A stretch of 64,000 bases of DNA from positions 9,256,001 to 9,320,000 of the forward strand of contig NZ_JAPNKC010000001.1 in assembly GCF_026626705.1 (NCBI RefSeq), given 5' to 3'. Made by a program: the position numbers and the translations under genes. Numbering within the stretch: position 1 is the stretch's first letter; the number at the start of each line of letters is the position of its first letter. This document shows positions 7,724 through 49,849 of the stretch, piece after piece. The notes beneath the pieces are model-generated. The model did no database searches. It was given only the letters and a program-made list of their open reading frames with translations, and was not told the origin of the DNA. The stretch is from Pyxidicoccus sp. MSG2 (GTDB lineage Bacteria; Myxococcota; Myxococcia; Myxococcales; Myxococcaceae).

Positions 7724-8941
7724 CTACTGCGCCGTGCCCTTGGCCAGCTCGGCCACGTAGGCGGCGGTGATCTTGGAGTACTTCAGCGCGTGGGTCGCGG
7801 TGTTGCCCGAGCGCGACAGCGTGTCGCTCGCCGTGTGGATGTAGGGGTTGTCCGAGCCCAGCGGCGCCTCGAAGGGGATGGAGGCGGCGTAGCCCTGGTT
7901 GTACCAGGAGGCGTGGTCCGAGCAGCCGTAGCCGCACGACGAGTTGCCCTGCGGAATCTTCACGTACGTGGTGATGAGGTTGCGCAGGAACGTGTTCTGC
8001 GCGGAGCTGGAGTAGTCGGTGATGACGACGACATCCACGGAGCTCGAGCCCTTGTAGTTCGTCATGTCGAGCTGGAGCACGCCCACCACGTTGAGGCCGT
8101 TGTTCTTGTGGTAGGCGGCGATCTCCTTGGAGCCGCGCAGGCCCACTTCCTCGGCGGCGTAGGCCATGAACTTCACCGTGCGCTGCGGCCGGTAGTTGCG
8201 GGTCATGGCCACGCGGATGACCTCCGTGAAGGTCGCCACGCCCGAGGCGTCATCGTCCGCGCCCGGCGCGTTGCCGCCGGAGGAGTTGATGGAGTCCAGG
8301 TGCCCGCCCACCACCACGATTTCGTTGGGCAGGGTGGTGCCGCGGATGGTGAGGATGACGGACGGCTGGGCCCAGCTCGCGTGCCGGAACAGCTCCACCG
8401 TGACGTCGGTGCGCGAGGCCGGCACGTAGCTCTTCCACTTCGACAAGAGCCAGTTGGCCGCGTCCACGCCGGTCTGCGACGTGTAGTAGCGCGTCGAGTA
8501 GCTCGACAGCGAGGTGATGGTGCTGCGCACGTTGGTCTCCAGCACGGAGCCCATCAGCGCGTTGACCGTGGTGGCGTTGTCGAGCGTGTAGGTGACCAGG
8601 TTCTGCGGCGCCACCGCCGGGGCGGGCTGCAGCGACGCCACGGCCTCCTCCTGCGTCTCGTGGGTGATGAAGCCCGCGCAGCGGTTGAAGCGCTCGTGCA
8701 TCAGCGTCGCGAGCCGCGACAACTGCGACTCCTTCACGCGGAACACGGAGACCTGGTCCTTCGCCAGGACGGCGGTGGGCTCCTCCCAGCCCGCGCTCTT
8801 GAAGGACTCGCGCATGGGCGCGACGGCCTCCGCGCCCAGGGTGATCCACAGCTCGCGATCCTTGGGGGCTGCCTTGTGCTGCTCGGCGAAGGCCTGGGAC
8901 GTGCTCAGCAGCAACAGGGAAACGGAAATGAACCTCTTCAT
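7724..8941 (-). CDS. Secreted M28 family zinc aminopeptidase (leucyl aminopeptidase-like)
   Basis: This exported di-zinc exopeptidase resembles Vibrio proteolyticus aminopeptidase. It has a signal peptide ending SQAFA, a propeptide-like region to about residue 120, then the catalytic domain. All expected ligands are visible: His214 (GGHLDS), Asp230 (GADDDASG), Glu264/Glu265 (AAEEVGL), Asp292 (LQLDMTN) and His343 (SDHASW). Cys336 and Cys340 match the disulfide near the active site of the Vibrio enzyme. The ATG at 8941 follows a good AGGAG; longer in-frame starts lack a signal peptide. At 405 residues it lacks the long C-terminal extension seen in some relatives. A scavenging role in extracellular protein digestion is likely. 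Confidence 0.92.
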   Translation of the reverse strand: MKRFISVSLLLLSTSQAFAEQHKAAPKDRELWITLGAEAVAPMRESFKSAGWEEPTAVLAKDQVSVFRVKESQLSRLATLMHERFNRCAGFITHETQEEAVASLQPAPAVAPQNLVTYTLDNATTVNALMGSVLETNVRSTITSLSSYSTRYYTSQTGVDAANWLLSKWKSYVPASRTDVTVELFRHASWAQPSVILTIRGTTLPNEIVVVGGHLDSINSSGGNAPGADDDASGVATFTEVIRVAMTRNYRPQRTVKFMAYAAEEVGLRGSKEIAAYHKNNGLNVVGVLQLDMTNYKGSSSVDVVVITDYSSSAQNTFLRNLITTYVKIPQGNSSCGYGCSDHASWYNQGYAASIPFEAPLGSDNPYIHTASDTLSRSGNTATHALKYSKITAAYVAELAKGTAQ

Positions 8942-9275
8942 GCGACAGCTCCTCTTGCGGGGGGACAGGGTCCGCGCGACGCGGCCCTCACGGCGGGGCG
9001 GCATCCTGCTTTTCGAGAAATACCTAAATTAACTGAAATATCAGCAGTGTTGTAAAGTGAACAGAGCCCCCAGGCCCGGGGGTAGGGGACGCAGGGCGCA
9101 GGGGCGCGTCTCCTGGGCGGCCGCCCGGGGGCATGTCACGCGCGCTGCTTGCCGCTGCTTCCCGCGTCTCCCACGTTCAAGGCATGGGCCCGGGACACCT
9201 CTCTTCCCGCCTGACGGCGGATGCGGGCGGAGCCGGCCGGGGATGGGGGGCCGGCGGGAAGCGTGGAGGAGTGCC
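8942..9275. other. Divergent promoter region with an AT-rich core
   Basis: There are 334 bases between the divergent aminopeptidase and sensor-kinase starts. Bases 9010-9058 are strikingly AT-rich for this genome (TTTTCGAGAAATACC, then TAACTGAAATATCAGCAG), and probably contain the aminopeptidase promoter. On the - strand a TTTACA is followed 18-19 bases later by TTAATTT, a weak -35/-10 candidate. CTGA-AATA-TCAG is a short imperfect palindrome. AGGAG lies before the aminopeptidase start and GGAGGA before the kinase start. Confidence 0.4.
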
Positions 9276-11831
9276 ATGTTGCGCTCGTCACGCTGGCTGC
9301 TGATCGCGGTGACGCTCGGACTGGGGCTCGCCATCACGGCCGGGTTGATGGCCTTCGACAGGTTCGCCCGCGCCAGCCTGGAGCGCGAGGCCCTGCTCGA
9401 GCAGCAGGACCGTGCCGAACAGCTCGCCGGCCAGCTCCAGAGCCGCCTGGAGACGGCGGGGCAGGTGACGCGCACCGTGGCGACCCTGGCTGCTCCGCTG
9501 CGCGAGCGCTCCGCCGTGGAGACGCTCATCCAGGGCACGCTGGCGTCCACTTCTCCCGAGTCCATCTACGGCATCGGCGTGTGGTTCAGCCCGTACGCGC
9601 TGGAGCCGGGCCTCCGCAGGGTGGGGGTCTATGCCCACCGGAAGCTCGACGACCCGCGGCACATCGTCCTCACCTACGAGTGGTCCACGCCGGCCTACGA
9701 CTATCACCACCGGCCCTGGTACCAGCAGGGCCTCCAGGCGAAGGGCACCCCCCTGCTCACCGAGCCCTACTTCGACGTGGACCTCGTCTACTCCACCCTC
9801 TCCATGGCCTTCGGGGGCGTGGAAGGCGCGCCGCGAGGCGTCGTCACGGTGGACGTCGTCCTCCCTCAACTGGTGGCGCTGGTGGCCCGGGCGAACACCG
9901 CGCCGCATGAGACCTTCTACGTCGTGACGCGCTCCGGACGGCTCCTCGCCCATCCCCGAGAAGCGGAGCTCGTGACGTGGACGCGAGCGCGCAATGGAGC
10001 GGGTACCCCCGCCGTCCAGGAGCTGTCGGTCGCGGACCTGCGCGCCTACGAGCAGGCACACCGGCTGGGAGAGAAGCTGCACACGCAGAAGGCGCAGGTG
10101 GATGGCGCCGGGTGGACGGTCCACGTCTCCACGGACCGGGACTGGCTCTTCGCCGACTCCCGCCGGCTGCACGTCACGCTCCAGGCGGTGGGCGCCACCC
10201 TCTGGGTGGCCCTCCTCGCGGGCCTGGTGGCCGGCATGCGCACCCTGCGCGTCCGGGCGCTGTCCCGGACGCTCGCCGAGCACGAGCGGGAGCGGGAGGC
10301 GCTGGAGCGCAGCGAGCGCATGCTGCGCGAGGTGCTGGAGACGTCCCTGGATGGCGTGGCCGCGGTGGATGCCGAGGGACGGCTGGTGACGTGGAACACC
10401 CGGGCGGAGCACATGTTCGGCTGGCGCCGCGAGGACATCCTCGGCCGCCCGGCGGTGGACCTCCTCTGCAGGCCCGAGGACCGCGTGGAGCGCAACCACC
10501 AGCTCCAGCACATCATCACCCGGGGCTGTCCCCTCATCCCCGCCTGCCGCCTGGAGGCGCTCGCGGTGCGGCGGGACGGCACGGTATTCCCAGTGGAGGC
10601 GAGTCTCTCCGCGGTGACCACCGACGGCGCGCATCGCGTCTACGCCTTCGTCTCGGACATCACCGGGCGCCGCCGGGCGGAGGAGGAGCGCCAGCGGCTG
10701 CTGGCCCAGTTGCGGCGCCGCTCCGCCGAGCTGCGGGCCATCATCGACCACATGGTGGAGGGCGTCTTCGTGGCCGACCCGAACGGCCGGCTCTCCTTCG
10801 TGAATCAGGCGGGCCAGAGGATGTGCGAGGCGAACCTTCCCGCGGCAGCGGCCGTGGAAGGGGGCACCGGGCATGACGGCTCCTTGCGCACCATGGACGA
10901 CGTCCCCCTGGAGCGCGACGCGCTGCCGCTGTTCCGGGCCCTGCGGGGCGAGGTGGTCCTGGACTGCGATGTCCGGGCCGTCAATCCCGGGGGTGAGCGG
11001 GTGCTGCGCATGAACGCGGCCCCCATTCGCGACGAGGAGGGCCGGGTGGCGGCCGCCGTGGTCGTCCTCCACGACATCAGCGAGACGGTGGAGTTCGACC
11101 GGCTCAAGGACGAGTTCGTGCGGATGGCGGCCCACGAGCTGAAGACGCCGGTGACGGTGATGAAGTCCTTCGCGCAGCTGGCGCTCAAGACGGACGCGGG
11201 CCGCGACACCGCGCTGGGCCGGCTGCTGGAGGGTATTGACCGGGGCGCCAACCGCATCGACCTCGTGGTGCGCACGCTGCTGGACGTGTCCCAGCTCCAC
11301 CTGCGGCGCATGCAGCTGGAGAAGGCGTCCCTGGAGCTGAAGTCCCTGGTGGAGGACACGGCGCGGCGGATGGCCGAGCTGCACCCGCGCCACCCCATCC
11401 ACGTGCGCGCGGACGAAGAGATTGCCGTGTGGGGAGACGCGGCCCGCCTGGAGCAGGTGCTCGTGGCGCTGCTCGACAACGCCGCGCGCTACTCCCCGGC
11501 GGCGGCGCCCGTGGAGGTGACGGTGGCCACCGAAGGGGACTCGGCGCGGGTGTCCATCCGGGACGAGGGCATTGGCATCGCCGCGGACAAGCAGGCCCGG
11601 CTGTTCAACCGCTTCTACCGGCCCCACGCGGGGACGGTGCATGACCGGGGCGGCCTGGGGGTGGGGCTCTACATCGCGCGGGAAATCGTCCAGCAGCACG
11701 GCGGTCAGCTCACGCTGGAGAGCCAGGAAGGGGAGGGCACCACCGTCATCATCCGCCTGCCGCTGCACCCGGCGAGGGACGGGACGGACGTGGCTCCCGT
11801 CACCTTGGAACAGGACGGTGCCTCCGCGTGA
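9276..11831 (+). CDS. Membrane sensor histidine kinase, Cache-like + PAS + PAS + HisKA + HATPase
   Basis: This 851-residue kinase begins with a membrane helix (LLIAVTLGLGLAITAGL). A periplasmic Cache-like sensor of roughly 250 residues follows (WFSPYALEPG, HHRPWYQQG, DVDLVYSTLSMAF). A second helix comes at about 310, then two PAS domains (LETSLDGVAAVDAEG near 350; IIDHMVEGVFVADPNG near 490). The H box is MAAHELKTPVT with His620, and the N (LLDNAARYSP) and G boxes (DEGIGIA, GGLGVGLYIA) are intact. The ATG at 9276 follows GGAGGA; upstream in-frame codons have no signal and are excluded. No response regulator is adjacent, so it is an orphan kinase. A Cache domain usually binds small extracellular ligands; the ligand is unknown. 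Confidence 0.88.
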   Translation: MLRSSRWLLIAVTLGLGLAITAGLMAFDRFARASLEREALLEQQDRAEQLAGQLQSRLETAGQVTRTVATLAAPLRERSAVETLIQGTLASTSPESIYGIGVWFSPYALEPGLRRVGVYAHRKLDDPRHIVLTYEWSTPAYDYHHRPWYQQGLQAKGTPLLTEPYFDVDLVYSTLSMAFGGVEGAPRGVVTVDVVLPQLVALVARANTAPHETFYVVTRSGRLLAHPREAELVTWTRARNGAGTPAVQELSVADLRAYEQAHRLGEKLHTQKAQVDGAGWTVHVSTDRDWLFADSRRLHVTLQAVGATLWVALLAGLVAGMRTLRVRALSRTLAEHEREREALERSERMLREVLETSLDGVAAVDAEGRLVTWNTRAEHMFGWRREDILGRPAVDLLCRPEDRVERNHQLQHIITRGCPLIPACRLEALAVRRDGTVFPVEASLSAVTTDGAHRVYAFVSDITGRRRAEEERQRLLAQLRRRSAELRAIIDHMVEGVFVADPNGRLSFVNQAGQRMCEANLPAAAAVEGGTGHDGSLRTMDDVPLERDALPLFRALRGEVVLDCDVRAVNPGGERVLRMNAAPIRDEEGRVAAAVVVLHDISETVEFDRLKDEFVRMAAHELKTPVTVMKSFAQLALKTDAGRDTALGRLLEGIDRGANRIDLVVRTLLDVSQLHLRRMQLEKASLELKSLVEDTARRMAELHPRHPIHVRADEEIAVWGDAARLEQVLVALLDNAARYSPAAAPVEVTVATEGDSARVSIRDEGIGIAADKQARLFNRFYRPHAGTVHDRGGLGVGLYIAREIVQQHGGQLTLESQEGEGTTVIIRLPLHPARDGTDVAPVTLEQDGASA

Positions 11832-11960
11832 GTCGGGCGCTCGCGCTCCTGCTCGCTTCGCTGGCGGGGCGGGCTTGACCCGTGATGGGTGCGCTTCGTC
11901 CCGCCTCCGTGGCCGCGCGGAGAACGATAGAGTTCACGCGTGGGTACGGGGGACCGTCGA

Positions 11961-12863
11961 ATGGGAATGGCACGAGCGCACGGGAATGTGTTGGAGGAGT
12001 ACAACGCCCTCCACGCGAAGCAGAAGTCACAGCCGCTGAGCTCCGAGCAGGAGCAACGCCTGGAGTTGCTGAGGGACGTCCTGCTGGAGCTGGGGGCGCT
12101 GCCGCCCGAGGGGAGCGCGATGCCCGCGCGTCCGGTGCGTGCGGACGCGGTGCTCGAGCTGTCGTTCGCGACGCATGCCGACGTCGTGCGCGCGTACACC
12201 AAGAATGTCGGGGCCGGCGGTCTGGCCATCAAGACGTCTCGCGTGTTGCCGGTGGGTAGCACCCTGGAGCTGCGCATCCGCCTGCCTGACACACCCCAGC
12301 CGGTGCTCGCGCAGGGCCAGGTGGCCTGGGCCCGCGAGGACGAGATGGGCGTGGCCTTCACCCACCTTCCGGCGGACGCGGAGCGCCGGCTGAAGGAATT
12401 GCTCGCGGCGGATGCGTCGCTGCTCAAGCGCGTGCGCAGCGTCCTCAAGTCGGACGTCATCGAGCTGCTCAAGACGGACGTGCGCGAGCTGGGCAAGGGC
12501 CCCGCGCCCCAGGCCGCGAGGGCCCAGGAGGTGGACACGCGGCCCGTCGTCCTGGTGCGGCTGTTGGATGCGAAGCTGATGACGCTCGTCACGGAGTTGT
12601 TCACCGAGCAGTCCCTGCGCGTCATCTCGGAGCCGGAGCCGCCGGACAGGCCGGCGCCCATCATCGTCGTCGACACGGGCACGGCGCTCGACGTGCTCCG
12701 GGCCGCCGGCCGCCCCGGGGCGCGCATCGTCATGGTCAACGTGAGTGGCCCGGACTCGCTGGTGGGCCGGCTGACGAACCTCAATCCCGCGGCGTACGTG
12801 AAGCACCCGGCCACCGCGGCCTCGGTGCTCCAGGCGGTCACCCGGCTGCTGGGCAACACCTAG
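11961..12863 (+). CDS. Degenerate PilZ-domain protein with receiver-like C-terminus
   Basis: After an N-terminal helical segment (LEEYNALHAKQK), residues about 53-135 match a PilZ fold of the type expanded in Myxococcus. The c-di-GMP signature is eroded: NVGAGGL stands where DxSxxGG is expected, and the preceding arginine motif is reduced to RPVR. Binding of c-di-GMP is therefore doubtful. The C-terminal 110 residues look like a receiver domain with beta-alpha repeats, an IIVVDTG strand and VKHPAT in place of the usual Lys-Pro, but without a clear acidic pocket. The ATG at 11961 follows GGGGGA; a GTG at 11940 is possible. Probably a regulatory protein. Some myxobacterial PilZ-like proteins affect motility, but no link is visible here. 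Confidence 0.7.
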   Translation: MGMARAHGNVLEEYNALHAKQKSQPLSSEQEQRLELLRDVLLELGALPPEGSAMPARPVRADAVLELSFATHADVVRAYTKNVGAGGLAIKTSRVLPVGSTLELRIRLPDTPQPVLAQGQVAWAREDEMGVAFTHLPADAERRLKELLAADASLLKRVRSVLKSDVIELLKTDVRELGKGPAPQAARAQEVDTRPVVLVRLLDAKLMTLVTELFTEQSLRVISEPEPPDRPAPIIVVDTGTALDVLRAAGRPGARIVMVNVSGPDSLVGRLTNLNPAAYVKHPATAASVLQAVTRLLGNT

Positions 12864-12997
12864 CCGCGAGCAGGCGAGCGCTCGCGCTTCCGTGCCCCGG
12901 ACAGGCCCCGGCTCTGGCATAGAGTGGGCCCTTTCGGGGGCCGGCCCGGGGTGACGCGCCTGGCGGCCCCCGTTATGGGACTGGGAGGCGGACGGCC

Positions 12998-14656
12998 ATG
13001 GACTGCGACTGGCTCATCATCGGCTCGGGATTCGGCGGAAGCGTCAGCGCGCTGCGGCTGACCGAGAAGGGCTACCGCGTGGTGATGCTGGAGAAGGGCC
13101 AGCGGCTGCGCGGACCGGACTTCCCCAAGACGAACTGGGACTTGAAACGCTGGCTCTGGATGCCCCAGTTGGGCTGGCGCGGCCTGTTCAAGATGACGTT
13201 CTTCCGCCACGTCACGGTGCTGTCCGGCGTGGGCGTGGGGGGCGGCTCGCTCGTCTATGCCAACACGCTGCCCATCCCGAAGGACGACTTCTTCCAGTCA
13301 CCCTCGTGGGGCCACCTCGCAGGGTGGAAGGAGGAATTGGCGCCGCACTACGCCACCGCGCGGCGGATGCTGGGCGCCACCGTCAACCCGCTGACCACCC
13401 TCCCGGACAAGGTGCTCAAGGAGGTGGGCGAGGACCTGGGCCGCACCGACTTCCAGCCCACCACGGTGGCCGTCTACTTCGGCGAGCCCGGCGTCACCGT
13501 GAAGGACCCGTACTTCAACGGCGAGGGCCCCGCGCGCACCGGCTGCATCTCGTGCGGCGGCTGCATGCTCGGCTGCCGGCACGACTCCAAGAACACGCTC
13601 GACAAGAACTACCTGTACCTGGCGGAGAAGCGCGGCCTCACGCTGCACGCGGACACGGAAGTCACGTGGGTGCGCCCGCTGCCGGAGGGCGGCTATGAGG
13701 TGGAGGCGTTGCGCGGCACCCGGCGCTTCTTCCGGGAGAAGGTGCGCTTCACCGCGCGCAACGTCATCTTCGCCGGCGGCGTGCTGGGGACGATGGACCT
13801 GTTGCTGAAGCTGAAGGAGCACGCGGACGGGCTGCCGCGCCTGTCGGACCGGCTGGGCGACGGCGTGCGCACCAACTCCGAGGCGCTCATCGGAATCGTC
13901 AGCGGGCGCAAGGAGCAGGACCTGTCCAAGGGCATCGCCATCGGCTCCATCCTGCACACCGACGAGCGCTCGCACCTGGAGCCGGTGCGCTACTCGGAGG
14001 GCTCGGGCTTCTTCCGGCTGCTGATGGCGCCGCAGGTGCCCGGGGCCACGATGTTCACACGGCTGGCGCGCCTGTTCGGAATCCTCGCGCGCCACCCGGT
14101 GCGCTTCCTCAAGGCGTGGTTCGTCCCGGACTTCGCGCGGCGGACGATGATTCTCCTCTACATGCGCACACTGGAAGGGCACCTGCGCATGCGGCGCGGG
14201 CGCGGGCTGACGACGGCGCTGCGCCGGGGCGTGAGGACGGGGCTTCAGGAAGGGCCCGCCCCCACCTCCAACATGCCGGAGGCCTTCGACCTGGCGAAGC
14301 GCGTGTCCGACAAGCTGGACGGCTACCCGATGACGATGGTGAGCGAGACGCTGCTGGGCATCCCCACCACCGCGCACATCCTCGGCGGGTGCTGCATGGG
14401 GGACTCGGCCGGGACGGGCGTCATCGACCACCGCCACCGCGTCTTCGGCTACGACGGGCTCTACGTGGTGGACGGCTCGGCCATCTCCGCCAACCCGGGC
14501 GTGAATCCGTCGCTCACCATCACCGCGCTGGCCGAGCGGGCGATGACGTTCGTCCCCGCGTCGAAGGAGCTGCCGCGCGGGGAGACGGACGCGGTGGTGG
14601 AGCCCGCGGCGAGGACCGCGGGCTCCGTGGGCTCCGTAGCCGCGGGAGCGCGCTGA
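12998..14656 (+). CDS. FAD-dependent GMC-type oxidoreductase (cholesterol-oxidase-like)
   Basis: This 552-residue flavoprotein starts with an FAD dinucleotide-binding motif (IIGSGFGGS) at residues 7-15. A GVGVGGGSLVYAN segment near 75-90 follows, and the protein ends in the GMC_oxred_C signature (AHILGGCCMG, then GLYVVDGSAISANPGVNPS). This arrangement matches cholesterol-oxidase/ChoD-like members. CISCGGCMLGC near residue 185 has four cysteines in C-x2-C-x2-C-x3-C spacing that could bind an Fe-S cluster; related GMC proteins share it but its role is unclear. No signal peptide is seen, so cytoplasmic or membrane-associated. The substrate is likely a sterol or other secondary alcohol, unproven. 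It converges on the OmpA-like gene with a 3-base gap. Confidence 0.8.
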   Translation: MDCDWLIIGSGFGGSVSALRLTEKGYRVVMLEKGQRLRGPDFPKTNWDLKRWLWMPQLGWRGLFKMTFFRHVTVLSGVGVGGGSLVYANTLPIPKDDFFQSPSWGHLAGWKEELAPHYATARRMLGATVNPLTTLPDKVLKEVGEDLGRTDFQPTTVAVYFGEPGVTVKDPYFNGEGPARTGCISCGGCMLGCRHDSKNTLDKNYLYLAEKRGLTLHADTEVTWVRPLPEGGYEVEALRGTRRFFREKVRFTARNVIFAGGVLGTMDLLLKLKEHADGLPRLSDRLGDGVRTNSEALIGIVSGRKEQDLSKGIAIGSILHTDERSHLEPVRYSEGSGFFRLLMAPQVPGATMFTRLARLFGILARHPVRFLKAWFVPDFARRTMILLYMRTLEGHLRMRRGRGLTTALRRGVRTGLQEGPAPTSNMPEAFDLAKRVSDKLDGYPMTMVSETLLGIPTTAHILGGCCMGDSAGTGVIDHRHRVFGYDGLYVVDGSAISANPGVNPSLTITALAERAMTFVPASKELPRGETDAVVEPAARTAGSVGSVAAGAR

Positions 14657-14659
14657 GGA

Positions 14660-15175
14660 CTACAGGCGGACCTGCAGCTCGTAGCGACGGTTCTTCGCCT
14701 TCTTGGCCGCCGTGTCGTCCGGCTTGACCAGGGGCTTCTCGGAGCCGAAGCCCACGGCGATGATTTCGTTGCGGGCCACGCCGCGCGACACCAGCTCCTT
14801 GACGATGGTGTTCGCGCGCTCCTCGCTGAGCTTCTTGTTCTTCGCGGCGTCACCGGACGAGTCCGTGTGGCCGGAGACCTCGAACTTGTAGCTCTTCGCC
14901 CCGGCACCATCGAGCTGCTTCTTGGCGTCGATGAGCGCGGAGGCCAGCTTCTTCAGCTTGGCGTCGCAGCCGGGCTCCAGGGTGGCGGTGCCCGTCTTGA
15001 AGCTGCACTGGTTCTTCCGGCCCTCGTCCATCAGCTTCGTGTTGACGCGCTTCTCGACGGCACCCTTGCCGGCGTCGCCCGCGGTCTTCTTGATGGCATC
15101 CAGCGGGCTCTGCGCGAAGGCCACTCCCGGGAGGGCCAGCAGCGACACGGAGAGGCATAGGGCCTTGAGCTTCAT
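14660..15175 (-). CDS. Secreted OmpA-family peptidoglycan-binding protein
   Basis: This 171-residue protein has a clear signal peptide (LSVSLLALPGVAFAQ) followed by an OmpA-like C-terminal domain. Landmarks are SGHTDSSGDAAKNKKLSEER and VGFGSEKPLV, with NRRYELQVRL at the end; such domains bind diaminopimelate of peptidoglycan. Two cysteines before the domain (NQCSF, EPGCDAK) could form a disulfide. There is no beta-barrel and no lipobox, so it is probably periplasmic. The start at 15175 follows GAGGAG; a long upstream extension lacks a signal and is rejected. The gene converges with the GMC oxidoreductase. Confidence 0.85.
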   Translation of the reverse strand: MKLKALCLSVSLLALPGVAFAQSPLDAIKKTAGDAGKGAVEKRVNTKLMDEGRKNQCSFKTGTATLEPGCDAKLKKLASALIDAKKQLDGAGAKSYKFEVSGHTDSSGDAAKNKKLSEERANTIVKELVSRGVARNEIIAVGFGSEKPLVKPDDTAAKKAKNRRYELQVRL

Positions 15176-15361
15176 GGAAGGACTCCTCGGTTCGAAAGGT
15201 GAAGGGTGGAACGGCGCGCAAGGCTGCCCACGCGCACCCGCCACGTCCAGCGCGGAGATGTTCCCGGGGCAGGGAGCGCGGGGCCCGCTCGCCGGCCTGG
15301 TGGGCGACAGGTGTCCGGTGTGTGCCCGGGAAAACTTGCCTCGCGCCGGGGCCAGAGCAGC

Positions 15362-16873
15362 ATGGGACGTCAGGTCCCTTCGGATAGCGAGGCAGCCGTG
15401 GGCAGCAGCAGTCGAACGGAGAGATGGCGGCAGCTCCTCTCGCCGCACCGGGTGGGCTCGGGCGCGAAGGCTCCGGTGGAGGCCGTCCAGGAGCGTCCCC
15501 TCGTGGGCGACGATGCCCTCCTCCAGGACGAGCGCACCGACTTCGACCGGGACTACGACCGCATCGTCTTTTCCAGCGAGTTCCGCTGTCTGCACGACAA
15601 GACGCAGGTGTTTCCGCTCTCCACGAGTGACTACACGCGCACGCGGCTGACCCACAGCATCGAGGCGTCGTGCGTGGGGCGTTCCCTGGGGCAGCTCGCG
15701 GGCCGGGGACTGCGCTCGCGGGACGTCAAGGTGGAGCCCTCGCATCTGGGGACCATCGTGGCGGCGGCGTGCCTGGCGCATGACATTGGCAACCCTCCCT
15801 TCGGGCATTCGGGAGAGGCGGCCATCCAGCACTGGGTGGCGCAACGTCTCGCGGAGCCGGGCTCCCCCCAGGGCGGTCGCCCGTGTCCCTTCGAATCCCC
15901 GTCGCAGTGGAAGGACCTGGAGAGCTTCGAGGGCAACGCCCAGGGCTTCCGCATCCTCAACCGGCTCCAGTCTCGCGAGCGTCGGGGTGGGCTTCGCTAT
16001 ACGGCGGCTACGCTCGGCGCCATGAGCAAATACCCGCGTCCCTCGGTGCTTCCCAATGGACGGGCGCCGGTGAAGGGGTGCGTGTCAGAGAAGAAGTTTG
16101 GCTATTTCCAGGACGACCACGAACTGGCGCTGGACGCGTACCAGGCGGTGGGGCTGGTGGAGCGTGAGCCGGGGGTGTTCTCCCGGCACCCGTTGGCCTT
16201 CCTCGTCGAGGCGGCGGACGACATCTGCTACGCGGTCATCGACCTGGAGGACTCGGCGAAGCTGGGGCTCATCCCCACGAAGTTGGCGTGTGAGCTGCTG
16301 GACGCGGTGTTGCCGCCAGCGAAGGCAGACATCCGGGGGCCTCCGGCCCACCTGGAGACGCGGATGGCACAAGCCCGGGCGCGAGCCATCGGCGTGCTCA
16401 TCCAGTCGTCTGTCAAGGTGTTCCTGGACAACGTCGAGGCCATGGAGGAGGGGCGCTGGGAGCAATCCCTCGTCTCGGTCCGCGATGAGGTCCGCAAGCC
16501 GCTGAAGGACATCAAGGACCTCACCCGTCGCTACGGATACGAGAGCGAGCGGGTGCTGCAGATAGAGAGCGCGGGCTTCAAGACCCTGGGCGGCCTGCTG
16601 GACATGTTCGCGTCCGCGGTGGTGACGGACACGCCCGACCGCGAGCAGAAGAAGCTGCGGCAACTGCTTCCCCTGGAGCTGTTCCAGCGGCCGGAGCACG
16701 TGCAGGTCGAGGGAAAGGAGCCCGACTCGCGGGACGAGGCCATCCGCGAAGCCCTTGCGCGGCTGTCGATGTACCAGCGCCTGCTTTGCGTGACGGACTA
16801 CATCTCCGGGATGACGGACGGCTTCGCGGTGGAGCTGTTCCAACGCCTGTCCGGCATCAAGCTGCCGACGTAG
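15362..16873 (+). CDS. dgt: dGTPase-like HD-domain dNTP triphosphohydrolase
   Basis: Members hydrolyse dNTPs to nucleosides and tripolyphosphate and influence dNTP pools. At 503 residues it has the HD metal site of the family: His in RTRLTHSIE, the His-Asp pair in AHDIGNPPFGHSGE, and a later Asp in AADDICYAVIDLED. The N-terminal DRDRI-like segment appears as FDRDYDRIVFSSEFRCLHDKT. The ATG at 15362 has a weak ribosome site; an in-frame GTG near 15398 preceded by GCGAGG is a plausible alternative. The upstream extension to 15206 lacks family similarity. The gene is single and ends at a hairpin shared with the converging NRPS gene. Confidence 0.85.
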   Translation: MGRQVPSDSEAAVGSSSRTERWRQLLSPHRVGSGAKAPVEAVQERPLVGDDALLQDERTDFDRDYDRIVFSSEFRCLHDKTQVFPLSTSDYTRTRLTHSIEASCVGRSLGQLAGRGLRSRDVKVEPSHLGTIVAAACLAHDIGNPPFGHSGEAAIQHWVAQRLAEPGSPQGGRPCPFESPSQWKDLESFEGNAQGFRILNRLQSRERRGGLRYTAATLGAMSKYPRPSVLPNGRAPVKGCVSEKKFGYFQDDHELALDAYQAVGLVEREPGVFSRHPLAFLVEAADDICYAVIDLEDSAKLGLIPTKLACELLDAVLPPAKADIRGPPAHLETRMAQARARAIGVLIQSSVKVFLDNVEAMEEGRWEQSLVSVRDEVRKPLKDIKDLTRRYGYESERVLQIESAGFKTLGGLLDMFASAVVTDTPDREQKKLRQLLPLELFQRPEHVQVEGKEPDSRDEAIREALARLSMYQRLLCVTDYISGMTDGFAVELFQRLSGIKLPT

Positions 16874-16877
16874 TGAC

Positions 16878-16916
16878 GGGGGCCTCGCGCGCTCCGCCTC
16901 CTGTGCCGAGGCCCCC
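16878..16916. terminator. Stem-loop between dgt-like gene and NRPS gene
   Basis: A 10-base perfect stem (GGGGGCCTCG with CGAGGCCCCC) has a 19-base loop and lies in the 57-base gap between two convergent genes. It is positioned to end both transcripts, including the long NRPS message. Confidence 0.65.
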
Positions 16917-16930
16917 TCACCCGTCTGCGG

Positions 16931-49774
<32,844 letters not shown>

Positions 49775-49849
49775 AAAGGAGGTGGTTCCTTCTCGCTAGG
49801 CGGAGGGCCGGCCGAGAGCTACCCGTGTCTGCCGGGGCCCGTGGGGTCC

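Noticed and set aside
9057..9275. N-terminal extension of the Cache-PAS kinase
   Set aside because: The extra residues are Arg/Gly/Pro-rich and would place the first membrane helix internally; ATG 9276 has a good ribosome site.
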